Assembly (NCBI RefSeq): GCF_000521805.1
Contig: NZ_JAMB01000001.1
Span: 124,001-188,000 of the forward strand
Source: Marinomonas ushuaiensis DSM 15871
GTDB lineage: Bacteria; Pseudomonadota; Gammaproteobacteria; Pseudomonadales; Marinomonadaceae
Length of the DNA stretch: 64,000 nucleotides
Direction of reading: 5' to 3'
Part shown: positions 39,749 through 48,629 of the stretch, in pieces
Numbering within the stretch: the first letter of the stretch is position 1
Layout of the letters: every line of letters begins with the position of its first letter
Program-made: the position numbers and the translations under genes
The notes under the pieces: model-generated
Seen by the model: only the letters and a program-made list of their open reading frames with translations
Databases searched by the model: none
Told to the model about the DNA's origin: nothing

Positions 39749-40417
39749 TTGTCTAATTTCGTTGATGAAAAACATTTAATAAGTGCTTTATCGGATAAGC
39801 CTCGTCGTGGCCGCCCCAAAAAGCAACCAATGGATACACTCGATACTCGTGAGTCTTTATTGCGTGCAGGCATGCAAGTCCTCACAGAAGCCGGTTTTGT
39901 AAGTAGTAGTATTGACCCGATACTCAGATCGGTTGGTGTTCCTAAAGGCTCTTTTTACCACTACTTTTCTAGTAAAGAAGCCTTCGGTCTTGCTGTTCTT
40001 GAACGTTATTGCCGTTACTTTGAAAAAAAATTAGACAGGTTTTTATTAGATGATGCTTTTACGCCTTTGCAACGACTACGAAATTTTGCTCAAGACGCTG
40101 AAATTGGGATTATTCGCCATGATTTTAAGCGAGGGTGCTTAGTCGGTAATTTAGAGCAAGAGTCTATTTTATTGTCGGACACTTTTCGTCTGCGTTTACA
40201 GGAAACCTATGTTAGCTGGCAAAACCGTGTAGCGAGTTGCTTAGCTGAAGGTCAAAAGCAAAAAGAAGTAACCAGTGATCAGACTGTAGAAGACATGTCA
40301 CAAATTTTCTGGATTGGCTGGGAAGGCGCAGTTCATCGTGCTCGATTGGTGAAAAGTACTCAGCCGTTATCCGCTTTCTTAGGTTTTTTCTTACAAACAG
40401 TACAGCTAACTAAGTAA
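39749..40417 (+). CDS. acuR: TetR-family repressor AcuR
   Basis: This TetR-type regulator is of the AcuR kind, which represses acrylate-handling genes in alphaproteobacteria and relatives. Conserved blocks are PRRGRPKK, SLLRAGMQVLTEAGF, GVPKGSFYHYFSSKEAFGL, HDFKRGCLVGNLEQES and FWIGWEGAVHRARL. The start is uncertain because no ATG precedes PRRGRP in frame. TTG at 39749 leaves an 18-residue leader like that of known AcuR and avoids including the upstream operator; TTG at 39686 would place the operator inside the gene. It sits just before acuI, with a matching operator at both genes, so autorepression is likely. Confidence 0.85.
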   Translation: MSNFVDEKHLISALSDKPRRGRPKKQPMDTLDTRESLLRAGMQVLTEAGFVSSSIDPILRSVGVPKGSFYHYFSSKEAFGLAVLERYCRYFEKKLDRFLLDDAFTPLQRLRNFAQDAEIGIIRHDFKRGCLVGNLEQESILLSDTFRLRLQETYVSWQNRVASCLAEGQKQKEVTSDQTVEDMSQIFWIGWEGAVHRARLVKSTQPLSAFLGFFLQTVQLTK

Positions 40418-40427
40418 TTCTTTTTAG

Positions 40428-40455
40428 AAGCTAAGTTTTCACTTAGCTTTTTTTG
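40428..40455 (+). terminator. Terminator between acuR and acuI
   Basis: AAGCTAAG and CTTAGCTT pair perfectly around TTTTCA and are followed by a T run. It ends the acuR transcript and makes acuI depend on its own operator-controlled promoter. Confidence 0.85.
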
Positions 40456-40464
40456 TTAATTAAA

Positions 40465-40479
40465 TAGACGATTGGTCTA
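40465..40479. promoter_or_regulatory. Putative AcuR operator upstream of acuI
   Basis: TAGACGATTGGTCTA is a perfect inverted repeat (TAGAC/GTCTA) with a 5-base centre. It lies 14 bases before the acuI start codon, so a bound repressor would block initiation. The same element is found before acuR. Confidence 0.8.
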
Positions 40480-40493
40480 AATTTGGAGATTTT

Positions 40494-41480
40494 ATGTTTA
40501 AAGGCTTATTAATAACTCAAAAAGACAAAAAACAATCAGCCCAAGTCGTTGATATAAATGAAGATCAATTACCTGAAGGCGATGTATTAGTCGATGTGCA
40601 TTACAGCACATTAAATTATAAAGATGGTTTGGCAATCACAGGTAAAGCGCCTGTTGTACGCTCTTTTCCTATGGTTCCTGGTATTGATTTGGTTGGTCAG
40701 GTTAATCACTGCGATTCTACTGCTTTTAACCAAGGTGATTGGGTTTTGTTAAATGGGTTTGGTGTCGGTGAAGTTCATTGGGGCGGATTGGCTGAAAAAG
40801 CCAAACTCAAAAGTGATTGGTTGATTCCTTTACCCAAAGGTATAGACCCAAATCAAGCTATGACAATAGGTACAGCAGGCTATACTGCTATGCTTTCTGT
40901 TTTAGCACTTGAAAAACAAGGCGTTACACCTGATTCAGGCGAAATATTGGTAACGGGTGCTAATGGCGGCGTGGGGAGTTTTGCGATTCGCTTATTGCAT
41001 TCACTAGGTTACCGCGTTGTCGCTTCAACTGGTCGAATGGAGCAAACGGATTATCTGATGTCTTTAGGAGCCAATGAAATCATCGACCGAGCAACGTTAT
41101 CTGAACCGGGTAAACCGTTACAAAAAGAGCGCTGGGCTGGCGTTATTGATTGTGTTGGCAGTCATACCCTTGCTAATGCTTGTGCGAGCACCAAATATGG
41201 TGGTGTAGTTACCTCTTGTGGACTTGCACAGGGAATGGACTTCCCTGCTTCTGTTGCGCCTTTTATTCTTCGAGGCGTGCGTTTAATTGGTATCGACAGT
41301 GTTATGCGTCCAAAAGCAGACCGCATTGAAGCATGGCAAAGATTAAGCGAATTACTGACCGCACAAGATTATGATGTTATTAGTACAGAGATCGGATTGG
41401 ACGATGTCGTAGAAACGGCCTATAAATTGCTTGATGGTAAGGTACGTGGCCGAGTTTTAGTGAAGGTTAAAAATCAATAA
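40494..41480 (+). CDS. acuI: Acryloyl-CoA reductase AcuI (YhdH/MDR family)
   Basis: This 328-residue medium-chain reductase without zinc-ligand motifs reduces acryloyl-CoA to propionyl-CoA with NADPH. It protects cells from acrylate and its CoA ester, for instance during DMSP breakdown. It begins MFKGLLITQKD, then STLNYKDGLAITGKAPVVRS, VPGIDLVGQV, the NADPH loop LVTGANGGVGSFAIRLL and CGLAQGMDFPASVAPFILRG, all typical of AcuI/YhdH. The ribosome binding site is TTGGAGA. The neighbouring acuR and operator strongly support AcuI. No DMSP lyase gene is in the window. Confidence 0.9.
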   Translation: MFKGLLITQKDKKQSAQVVDINEDQLPEGDVLVDVHYSTLNYKDGLAITGKAPVVRSFPMVPGIDLVGQVNHCDSTAFNQGDWVLLNGFGVGEVHWGGLAEKAKLKSDWLIPLPKGIDPNQAMTIGTAGYTAMLSVLALEKQGVTPDSGEILVTGANGGVGSFAIRLLHSLGYRVVASTGRMEQTDYLMSLGANEIIDRATLSEPGKPLQKERWAGVIDCVGSHTLANACASTKYGGVVTSCGLAQGMDFPASVAPFILRGVRLIGIDSVMRPKADRIEAWQRLSELLTAQDYDVISTEIGLDDVVETAYKLLDGKVRGRVLVKVKNQ

Positions 41481-41523
41481 AACACTTGGTCTCTTCTCTT
41501 TAATTGCCGAGAAAAGGACGAAT

Positions 41524-42681
41524 ATGAAAATTATTATTGCGCCAGACTCTTTTAAAGAAAGCCTAACCGCTTTACAAGTTGCTAAGGCCATTGAAATCGG
41601 TTTTCGCTATATTTTCCCGGATGGAGAATACATTAAAGTACCGATGGCGGATGGTGGTGAAGGAACCGTTCAATCTATGGTTGATGCCACTCAAGGGCAC
41701 TTTGTTGATCTTGAAGTTACTGGGCCATTGGGTAATAAAGTCATGGCGCAATACGGTATTTTGGGAGCCAAAGAAGGAGAATTAGCAACCTCAGCCGTGA
41801 TTGAAATGGCTTCTGCTTCTGGTCTGCACTTGGTACCAAGAGAGCAAAGAAATCCGCTTTATACGACCAGTTTTGGTACGGGTGAACTGATCAAAGATGC
41901 CTTAGATAGAGGGATTAAACACATCGTTTTAGGGCTCGGTGGTAGTGCAACGAATGATGCTGGTGCAGGATTGGCGCAAGCACTCGGTATTCAATTTAAA
42001 GATGATAAAGGGCAAGAACTTGCTTTTGGCGGTGAGGCTCTCGCGCAACTTAAGAACATTGATACGTCTCAAATTCATCCTTTACTTTCCCTATGTCAGA
42101 TAGATGTTGCTTGTGATGTAGATAACCCTTTATGTGGCGAGCGTGGCGCTTCTGCTATTTTTGGCCCTCAAAAAGGTGCAACACCTGAAATAGTTACTTC
42201 GCTAGATAATACTTTGGCGTATTTTGCTGATGTCATTGCACAATCTGGCTTTGAAGATCATCGTTTAGAGCCTGGTGCTGGTGCCGCAGGCGGCATGGGA
42301 TTAGGTGTAAAAACCTTCTTGAATGCCACATTAAAACCTGGCATCGAAATCGTCATGGAAACCGTTGGATTTGCTGATATATTGGAAGGTGCGGATTTAG
42401 TGATTACAGGTGAAGGGCGAATTGATGGGCAAACGGTTTTTGGTAAAACCCCAATGGGCGTTTTAAAACAGGCCAATATGAAAGGCGTTGCGACCATTGG
42501 GATTGCTGGTAGTTTAGGCAAAGAAGCAGACGCTATTTTGGCTCACGGTATGTTGGCTATTTTCCCCATTATTCCAGCTTTAGACAGTCTAGATAATGTG
42601 TTGGCTCAAGCCGAAAATAATCTGATTAGTTCATCACGAAATATCGCATCAATGCTTATGTTAGGCCAAAACCTCAGTTAA
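41524..42681 (+). CDS. Glycerate 2-kinase (GarK/GlxK family)
   Basis: This 385-residue kinase phosphorylates D-glycerate. It starts MKIIIAPDSFKESLTALQVA and has the family motifs VPMADGGEGTVQ, LGLGGSATNDAGAG, DVDNPLCGERGASAIFGPQKG and ITGEGRIDGQTVFGKTP. It follows acuI by 43 bases in the same direction with a GAAAAGGAC ribosome binding site and no terminator between, so the two may be one transcript. A metabolic link between acryloyl-CoA reduction and glycerate is not obvious. Confidence 0.92.
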   Translation: MKIIIAPDSFKESLTALQVAKAIEIGFRYIFPDGEYIKVPMADGGEGTVQSMVDATQGHFVDLEVTGPLGNKVMAQYGILGAKEGELATSAVIEMASASGLHLVPREQRNPLYTTSFGTGELIKDALDRGIKHIVLGLGGSATNDAGAGLAQALGIQFKDDKGQELAFGGEALAQLKNIDTSQIHPLLSLCQIDVACDVDNPLCGERGASAIFGPQKGATPEIVTSLDNTLAYFADVIAQSGFEDHRLEPGAGAAGGMGLGVKTFLNATLKPGIEIVMETVGFADILEGADLVITGEGRIDGQTVFGKTPMGVLKQANMKGVATIGIAGSLGKEADAILAHGMLAIFPIIPALDSLDNVLAQAENNLISSSRNIASMLMLGQNLS

Positions 42682-42714
42682 TTTACCTTTGACCATTAAC
42701 TGAGGTTTTCCAAA

Positions 42715-44094
42715 TTATTTCCCGATACAGAATGAACCAAAGATACGGCCAAGTAAGTCATCACTGGTGAATGCGCCAGTGATTTCACTTAACGCTTGTT
42801 GTGCTTCTTTTAGGTCTTCAGCCAGTAATTCCCCTGCGCCAAAGCCATGTAATTGCTCATTACCAGCATCAAGGAAGCGCTTTGCTTTATTAAGAGCTTC
42901 TATGTGTCGACGACGAGCGATAAACCCACCTTCTGTTGTGCTGTCGAAGCCCATAACGGCTTTTAAATGATCCGTCAGATCAGAAACACCCTCTCCTGTT
43001 TTTGCTGATAAAGAGACCACAGAGACGCCTTGAATAGTCTCTATACCGGTACTTTCTTTGGTCAAATCTACTTTATTGCGCACCAGCGTTAAATGACGGG
43101 TATCACCGAGTTTCTCCATAAATTCAGGCCAGATTTCGCTTGGGTCTTTACTATTAATAGATTGGCTGTCGACCATCATTAAAATGCGATCGGCTTTGCT
43201 GATTTCGTCCCATGCGCGCTGAATACCAATACGCTCCACTTCATCTGGGCTGTCCCGTAAACCGGCGGTATCTATTATATGTAAAGGCATTCCATCAAGA
43301 TGAATGTGTTCACGTAATACATCGCGAGTTGTGCCTTCAATGTTGGTGACAATGGCAGACTCTTTACCTGACAAAGCATTCAACAAGCTGGATTTACCCG
43401 CATTTGGACGACCAGCGATAACGACGTTCATTCCTTCACGAATCAAAGCACCTTGATTCGCTTCTTTTAAAACCATTTGTAATTTAGTCTGAATGCCAGC
43501 GAGTTCATTGGCGACTTTACCATCGCCAATAAAGTCGATTTCCTCTTCAGGGAAATCGATAGCGGCTTCTACGTAAATTCGTAGATGAATTAAGGCTTCA
43601 ACCAATTCGTCGACACGTTTTGAAAACGCACCTTGCAAAGAACGTAACGCACATTTTGCGGCTTGCTCTGAGGTACTATCAATCAAATCGGCAATGGCTT
43701 CTGCTTGAGTTAAGTCCATTTTGTCGTTCATGAAAGCCCTTTCTGAGAATTCACCTGGTCGAGCTAATCGAGCGCCAAGAGCAACACAATGGCTCAATAG
43801 CATATCCATAATGACCGGACCGCCATGGCCTTGAAGTTCAAAGACATCTTCACCGGTAAACGAATTTGGCCCAGGAAAATATAAGGCTAGCCCCATATCA
43901 AGTTGTTCACTGGCGGCGTCTTTAAATGGCACATAATGGGCATAACGAGGTGTGGGTTCAAAACCAACAATTTGTTTCGCGATTTCTAGGCTTTTCGGGC
44001 CTGATAAACGAATTATCCCTACGCCACCTCGGCCTGGAGCAGTGGCTTGCGCGGCAATTGTGTCTTGGTCTGTGGCGTATTGGAAATCAGTCAT
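42715..44094 (-). CDS. mnmE: tRNA modification GTPase MnmE
   Basis: This 459-residue GTPase is the partner of MnmG in wobble-uridine modification. The start at 44094 ([20 protein letters not shown]) matches the family better than the frame start at 44154 and has AGAGTG upstream. The N-terminal formyl-folate domain has [13 protein letters not shown] and [15 protein letters not shown]. The G domain has [25 protein letters not shown] and [13 protein letters not shown]. The C-terminus is the conserved FGSFCIGK. In many related genomes it is close to mnmG; here about 4.5 kb separates them. Confidence 0.96.
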   Translation of the reverse strand: MTDFQYATDQDTIAAQATAPGRGGVGIIRLSGPKSLEIAKQIVGFEPTPRYAHYVPFKDAASEQLDMGLALYFPGPNSFTGEDVFELQGHGGPVIMDMLLSHCVALGARLARPGEFSERAFMNDKMDLTQAEAIADLIDSTSEQAAKCALRSLQGAFSKRVDELVEALIHLRIYVEAAIDFPEEEIDFIGDGKVANELAGIQTKLQMVLKEANQGALIREGMNVVIAGRPNAGKSSLLNALSGKESAIVTNIEGTTRDVLREHIHLDGMPLHIIDTAGLRDSPDEVERIGIQRAWDEISKADRILMMVDSQSINSKDPSEIWPEFMEKLGDTRHLTLVRNKVDLTKESTGIETIQGVSVVSLSAKTGEGVSDLTDHLKAVMGFDSTTEGGFIARRRHIEALNKAKRFLDAGNEQLHGFGAGELLAEDLKEAQQALSEITGAFTSDDLLGRIFGSFCIGK

Positions 44095-44168
44095 AATTAC
44101 ACTCTGTACGATGAAACAAGAATATTTACTATTGTCCGTTAGCAAGGAAGTCATGGCAATCTAAACGT

Positions 44169-44201
44169 AAAAAAGGCCTCCCAATGGGAAGCCTTTTTCT
44201 A
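44169..44201 (-). terminator. Terminator of yidC
   Basis: AAAAAGGCCTCCC pairs with GGGAAGCCTTTTT (one mismatch) around AAT, with A and T tracts on the flanks. It separates yidC from mnmE on the minus strand. Confidence 0.8.
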
Positions 44202-44228
44202 TCGAAATTAAAGGTCACACTTAGCGTG

Positions 44229-45884
44229 TTAAGCTTGCCTTTCGATACGTTTGGTAATGATGTACTGCTGTATAATAGACAAGGTGTTGTTACATACCCA
44301 GTATAGAACCAAACCAGCAGGGAACCATAAGAAGAAGAACGTAAATGCGATAGGCATGATCTTCATAATTCGAGCTTGCATTGGATCTGGAGGTGTTGGA
44401 TTAAGCATCTGTTGGCCAAACATACTCACACCCATCAAAATAGGCAGTACAAAGTAAGGGTCCATAGATGATAAGTCATTAATCCATAAGAAGAATGGCG
44501 CATGACGCAATTCAACCGATTCCATTAATACCCAGTACAAAGAAAGGAAAACTGGCATCTGTACCAAAATTGGCAAACAACCACCCAATGGGTTAATTTT
44601 TTCTTTCTTATATAAAGACATCATTTCTTGCGACATCTTCTGACGATCATCACCATATTGTTCTTTCAGCTTAGCAATTTCAGGTCCGAATTTACGCATT
44701 TTCGCCATAGAACGGTAGCTTGCTGCAGAAAGCTTAAAGAAGATCGCTTTCACACAGACTACGATCAGGATAATAGCGACACCCCAGTTGATAACCACAG
44801 ATTGAATGATTGTTAGCAACCAGAATAAAGGTTTAGCCAACCACCACAACCAACCGTAATCGACAGTAAGGTCTAGGTTTTCAGCAGTTTCTTCAAGTTG
44901 ATCTTGCAGTTTTGGACCAACATAGAACGTCGACGCTAAAGTACCTTGTTTACCTGGTGCAATTTCAACTGGAGAACCAGTAAAACCAATGATGTTAAAA
45001 CCATTGTTAGTACGAGCTTGCAAGGTAACTTTTTGGCCTTGTTCAGGAATCCAAGCAGAAACAAAGTAATGTTGTAAAACCGCTACCCAACCTTGAGTAG
45101 TCGATTTTTTAACAGGCTCATCTTCCATATCGGAGAAAGAAACCTTGTTGTACTTGTTTTCTTCATCAGAGATTGCACCACCTAAGTAAGGCTGTAATCC
45201 CATGCTAGTTGCTTGGCTTGGATCATCTGTATTATCGCGTTTGATTTGAGCAAACAAGTTACCGCGCCAAATTGACGGCGATGTGTTGTCTACCGTAATC
45301 AATTGACGGATACGATACTTACCTTTAGTGAAGCGGAAAGTTTTGGTGTATTTCACCCCTTTCGCATCCGTGTAATAAAGGTTCACATCAAGCGAGTCTT
45401 CACCATCCATTAAGGTGTATGACGTTTGCTCGGATTGGTAAACAGGACGACCTTCAGCAGAAGCATCAGGACCGTTTTGACCAATCAAGCCACTTTGAGT
45501 GACATAAGTTCGTTCTGCGCCATCTTCTAAGATCACAAATGAATCAGGCTTGCCTAATTCTTTTTTGTATTGAAGAAGAGCCGCTTCAACAAGGTCACCG
45601 CCTACTGGATTAATAGCAACACGCAAAGTATCTGTGGTTACTACAATCAGTTTCCCTGGTGCGATTTGTGTCGCATCCTGAGGAATTATGGCATTGGCGT
45701 CGTTTGTGCTTTGAGTTGCCGAAGGCAAATCATTGCTATGTTGAGTGCTTGTCTCAGATTGTTCCTGAGAGCTTTGAGCTACACTTTGAGTGGACTGAGA
45801 ACCATAATCTTGGTTCCACTGTAAAAACAGCAGGTAGCCACTGATAAAAAGCGCACCCCATAAAAAGTAACGTCTGAAATCCAT
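44229..45884 (-). CDS. yidC: Membrane protein insertase YidC
   Basis: This 551-residue inner-membrane insertase has one N-terminal helix (RYFLWGALFISGYLLFLQW), a large periplasmic domain to about residue 340, and five C-terminal helices. The cytoplasmic loop holds KLSAASYRSMAKMRKFGPE and KEKINPLGGCLPILVQMPVF. The ATG at 45884 (MDFRRYF) is chosen over an upstream TTG. A Ser/Gln-rich linker follows the first helix. The small yidD gene usually found between rnpA and yidC is not there: the gap is only 100 bases. Confidence 0.95.
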   Translation of the reverse strand: MDFRRYFLWGALFISGYLLFLQWNQDYGSQSTQSVAQSSQEQSETSTQHSNDLPSATQSTNDANAIIPQDATQIAPGKLIVVTTDTLRVAINPVGGDLVEAALLQYKKELGKPDSFVILEDGAERTYVTQSGLIGQNGPDASAEGRPVYQSEQTSYTLMDGEDSLDVNLYYTDAKGVKYTKTFRFTKGKYRIRQLITVDNTSPSIWRGNLFAQIKRDNTDDPSQATSMGLQPYLGGAISDEENKYNKVSFSDMEDEPVKKSTTQGWVAVLQHYFVSAWIPEQGQKVTLQARTNNGFNIIGFTGSPVEIAPGKQGTLASTFYVGPKLQDQLEETAENLDLTVDYGWLWWLAKPLFWLLTIIQSVVINWGVAIILIVVCVKAIFFKLSAASYRSMAKMRKFGPEIAKLKEQYGDDRQKMSQEMMSLYKKEKINPLGGCLPILVQMPVFLSLYWVLMESVELRHAPFFLWINDLSSMDPYFVLPILMGVSMFGQQMLNPTPPDPMQARIMKIMPIAFTFFFLWFPAGLVLYWVCNNTLSIIQQYIITKRIERQA

Positions 45885-45984
45885 GGTATTCAACTAATTT
45901 GTTTGGTTGGACAATAGGTTCAGAGAACCCTTATAAAAATCACGGGGTATTAAACCAGCCTTTGGCAGTTTTTTCAGCCTATTT

Positions 45985-46380
45985 TTACTTAGAAGTGACG
46001 CGTTTTTTACTTTGAGAAGGTTTTAATGCCTTTTTTGCCAATTGACCCCATGCTTTTTCGATGCGATCGTGCAAAATTTCATTATCTAACTCTTTAATGC
46101 CTTGACGAGCTAAGAAGACAATATCAAGACCTGCAAGCGTTATTTTGTGATGACGAAAGGAGTTACGTACCAAACGTTTGATACGATTTCGGCCTACAGC
46201 ACGTTTATCCGTTTTTTTAGACACAATAAGACCTAACCGTGTTTGGTTATCATCTCTTTTTTGTGCCAATAAAAGGAATTCGCCTGCAAAGACTTTAGAA
46301 GAGGTGTCGTTAAAGACTGATTGATAATCCCCGGCATTCAGAAGTCTGACATGCCGGGGAAAACAATAATCATCGGTCAT
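45985..46380 (-). CDS. rnpA: Ribonuclease P protein component
   Basis: This 131-residue basic protein subunit of RNase P matures tRNA 5' ends. FPRHVRLLNAGDYQSVFND at the N-terminus and the RNR motif in AVGRNRIKRLVRNSFRHH are diagnostic. An extended basic C-terminus (KPSQSKKRVTSK) is present. It begins 8 bases after the rpmH stop. Confidence 0.94.
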   Translation of the reverse strand: MTDDYCFPRHVRLLNAGDYQSVFNDTSSKVFAGEFLLLAQKRDDNQTRLGLIVSKKTDKRAVGRNRIKRLVRNSFRHHKITLAGLDIVFLARQGIKELDNEILHDRIEKAWGQLAKKALKPSQSKKRVTSK

Positions 46381-46388
46381 AAGCGTGT

Positions 46389-46523
46389 TTATGCGCTTAA
46401 TACCTTGCGGCCGCGGGCACGACGGCGAGCGACGATTTGACGTCCGCTTTTAGTAGCCATACGAGCACGGAATCCGTGGTTACGTTTGCGTTTTAAAACG
46501 CTAGGTTGGAAAGTTCTTTTCAT
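46389..46523 (-). CDS. rpmH: 50S ribosomal protein L34
   Basis: This 44-residue protein is read directly from the minus strand: [20 protein letters not shown], continuing through [20 protein letters not shown] to a final LSA. This is the standard L34 sequence and length. It is followed by rnpA and divergent from dnaA. Confidence 0.97.
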   Translation of the reverse strand: MKRTFQPSVLKRKRNHGFRARMATKSGRQIVARRRARGRKVLSA

Positions 46524-47034
46524 TGTTCTATCTCTCACTGAAGCAGTGTTTCAGTTTTGAGGGTTAGCGATCGCCAAGCCTCTACATTTGATCGTTAAAT
46601 CAGGGCGCGGATTTTAGAGCCTTTCCTCAGTAAATTCAATGGCTAACATCGTTTAATTGTTAAAAAAATAACCACACAATCAATTAAACACTTACACACA
46701 GACTTCTACTGCAAACGGGGATAAAAAGATTATCAATAAAATATGTTATCCACAGAGACTGTTTTTTGTTACTTTATATGTATAAAAATCAAAGTGTTGT
46801 TAACTCTCTTTTTTGTGAATAAGGTAAAAATAATTCATAATTAAGTTGTGTATAACCTATGATTCTATACATTAAAAAATAACCTTATCTACTGCTGTGT
46901 ATAACCTTGCCTGTTATTAACATTTTTTAGATTGTCTCTGCTTTTCCTTTTATTCTATTTATATGTGGATAACTTTGGTTAGCCAAGGTAAAATCCGCTT
47001 CTTATCTGTCACTCAACCAGGGAGTACGCCTACA
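46524..47034. other. rpmH-dnaA intergenic region with a cluster of DnaA boxes (oriC candidate 2)
   Basis: This 511-base AT-rich region has no gene. Exact matches to TTATNCACA are found at 46746-46754 (plus strand), and at 46814-46822, 46847-46855, 46896-46904 and 46964-46972 (minus strand); a one-mismatch site lies at 46692-46700. The last one overlaps the first ATG that could be taken as a dnaA start. The region therefore holds the rpmH and dnaA promoters under DnaA control and is a strong origin candidate, as in pseudomonads where oriC lies between rpmH and dnaA. Confidence 0.75.
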
Positions 47035-48597
47035 GTGTCTTTGGAGCATTGGGATCTTTGCCTGCAGCGTTTGCAGGGTGAGTTTTCCACATCTCAGTTC
47101 AACACTTGGATTCGTCCGTTACAGGCTGAAATGATGCCTAATGGGGAATTGTGCCTAAGCGCACCAAACCGATTTGTGTTGGATTGGGTGAGTAACAAAT
47201 ATCAAACGCGCATAAAAGAATTGTTGTCTGAATTTGCAGGCGATGATCTTGCCCCTACTTTAAAGATTGTGGTGAATAACCAGAATTTTGCTCAAGCGAA
47301 TCAAATAACCTCACCACCGCCTCCATCACCTATTCCTAGTGCGCCAATTGAGAGCCCTTTAAACAACGAAGTGGCAAGAGAGTCGGGATATCGTCCTGGG
47401 TTTGGATTAATGGATGGTGAGGAAAGTACACCACCAGCAGGGCTTGAATTTGAAGCACCGCTAACGCTTTCACCCACGGGTAAAGGGTTAAGTGGAGAAC
47501 TAGAACCTTATGAACAAGGGCAGCTGCCTTTAGCGGCGCCTAAACGTAAGGTGCAAGTAGAAGGTGGTATTAACCACGGTGCCAATCTGAATAACTCTTT
47601 TACGTTTGATAACTTTGTCGAAGGTAAATCGAATCAACTTGCTCATGCGGCTGCTTTACAAGTCGCTGAAAATCCAGGCGGTGCATACAACCCACTCTTT
47701 ATATATGGTGGCGTTGGTCTGGGTAAAACTCACTTAATGCAAGCGGTTGGTACAGAGTTAATGCGTCGTAATCCGAACGCCAAAGTGGTGTATTTGCACT
47801 CAGAGCGTTTCGTCGCGGACATGGTGAAAGCGCTGCAATTGAATGCGATCAATGACTTTAAACGTTATTATCGTTCGGTTGATGCGTTATTAATTGATGA
47901 TATTCAGTTTTTTGCGGGTAAAGATAGAACCCAAGAAGAGTTTTTTCATACTTTTAACGCGCTGTTAGAAGGTGGTCAGCAAATGATTCTGACTTGTGAC
48001 CGTTATCCAAAAGAAATTCAAGGCTTAGAAGATCGCCTCAAGTCTCGTTTTGGTTGGGGGTTAACCGTTGCTGTTGAACCACCAGAGCTGGAAACGCGAG
48101 TGGCTATTTTAATGCGTAAAGCAGATGAAATTGGCATGAAGTTGTCTTATGATTCAGCCTTCTTTATCGCACAAAAAATTCGTTCTAATGTTCGTGAATT
48201 AGAAGGTGCATTAAAACGAGTGATTGCTAACTCTCATTTCACAGGTCGAGCGATTACGCCTGATTTTGTGCGAGAATCGTTAAAAGACCTTTTGGCCTTG
48301 CAAGATAAGTTAGTGAACATTGATAATATCCAACGAATTGTAGCGGAATATTATAAAATTAAGATCAGTGATCTTCTTTCTAAACGCCGTAGCCGATCCG
48401 TAGCCCGTCCTCGCCAAGTGGCGATGTCGTTAGCAAAAGAACTCACGAATCATAGCTTGCCTGAAATTGGCGATGCATTTGGTGGTCGTGATCATACGAC
48501 AGCCTTGCACGCGATTCGCAAGATTAAAGAGCTGCAAGACACGGATTCAGATATCCGTGAAGACTACAAACAATTGATGCGAATTCTGACCACCTGA
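47035..48597 (+). CDS. dnaA: Chromosomal replication initiator DnaA
   Basis: This 520-residue initiator starts at GTG 47035, with GGGAG upstream. It gives [20 protein letters not shown], aligned with E. coli DnaA (MSLSLWQQCL); the ATG at 46963 lies inside a DnaA box and is rejected. Domain I ends near residue 90. Domain II is long and Pro-rich (about 90-185), which makes the protein longer than the 467 residues of E. coli. AAA+ motifs are [13 protein letters not shown] and [12 protein letters not shown]. The DNA-binding domain IV carries [19 protein letters not shown] and [16 protein letters not shown]. Confidence 0.97.
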   Translation: MSLEHWDLCLQRLQGEFSTSQFNTWIRPLQAEMMPNGELCLSAPNRFVLDWVSNKYQTRIKELLSEFAGDDLAPTLKIVVNNQNFAQANQITSPPPPSPIPSAPIESPLNNEVARESGYRPGFGLMDGEESTPPAGLEFEAPLTLSPTGKGLSGELEPYEQGQLPLAAPKRKVQVEGGINHGANLNNSFTFDNFVEGKSNQLAHAAALQVAENPGGAYNPLFIYGGVGLGKTHLMQAVGTELMRRNPNAKVVYLHSERFVADMVKALQLNAINDFKRYYRSVDALLIDDIQFFAGKDRTQEEFFHTFNALLEGGQQMILTCDRYPKEIQGLEDRLKSRFGWGLTVAVEPPELETRVAILMRKADEIGMKLSYDSAFFIAQKIRSNVRELEGALKRVIANSHFTGRAITPDFVRESLKDLLALQDKLVNIDNIQRIVAEYYKIKISDLLSKRRSRSVARPRQVAMSLAKELTNHSLPEIGDAFGGRDHTTALHAIRKIKELQDTDSDIREDYKQLMRILTT

Positions 48598-48629
48598 TGG
48601 TCTAAGACTTTGAGCTTACGAGGAAAGTA

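Noticed and set aside
46963..47034. ATG at 46963 as the start of dnaA
   Set aside because: It lies inside a DnaA box, lacks a ribosome binding site and adds 24 residues not found in homologs; GTG at 47035 fits better.
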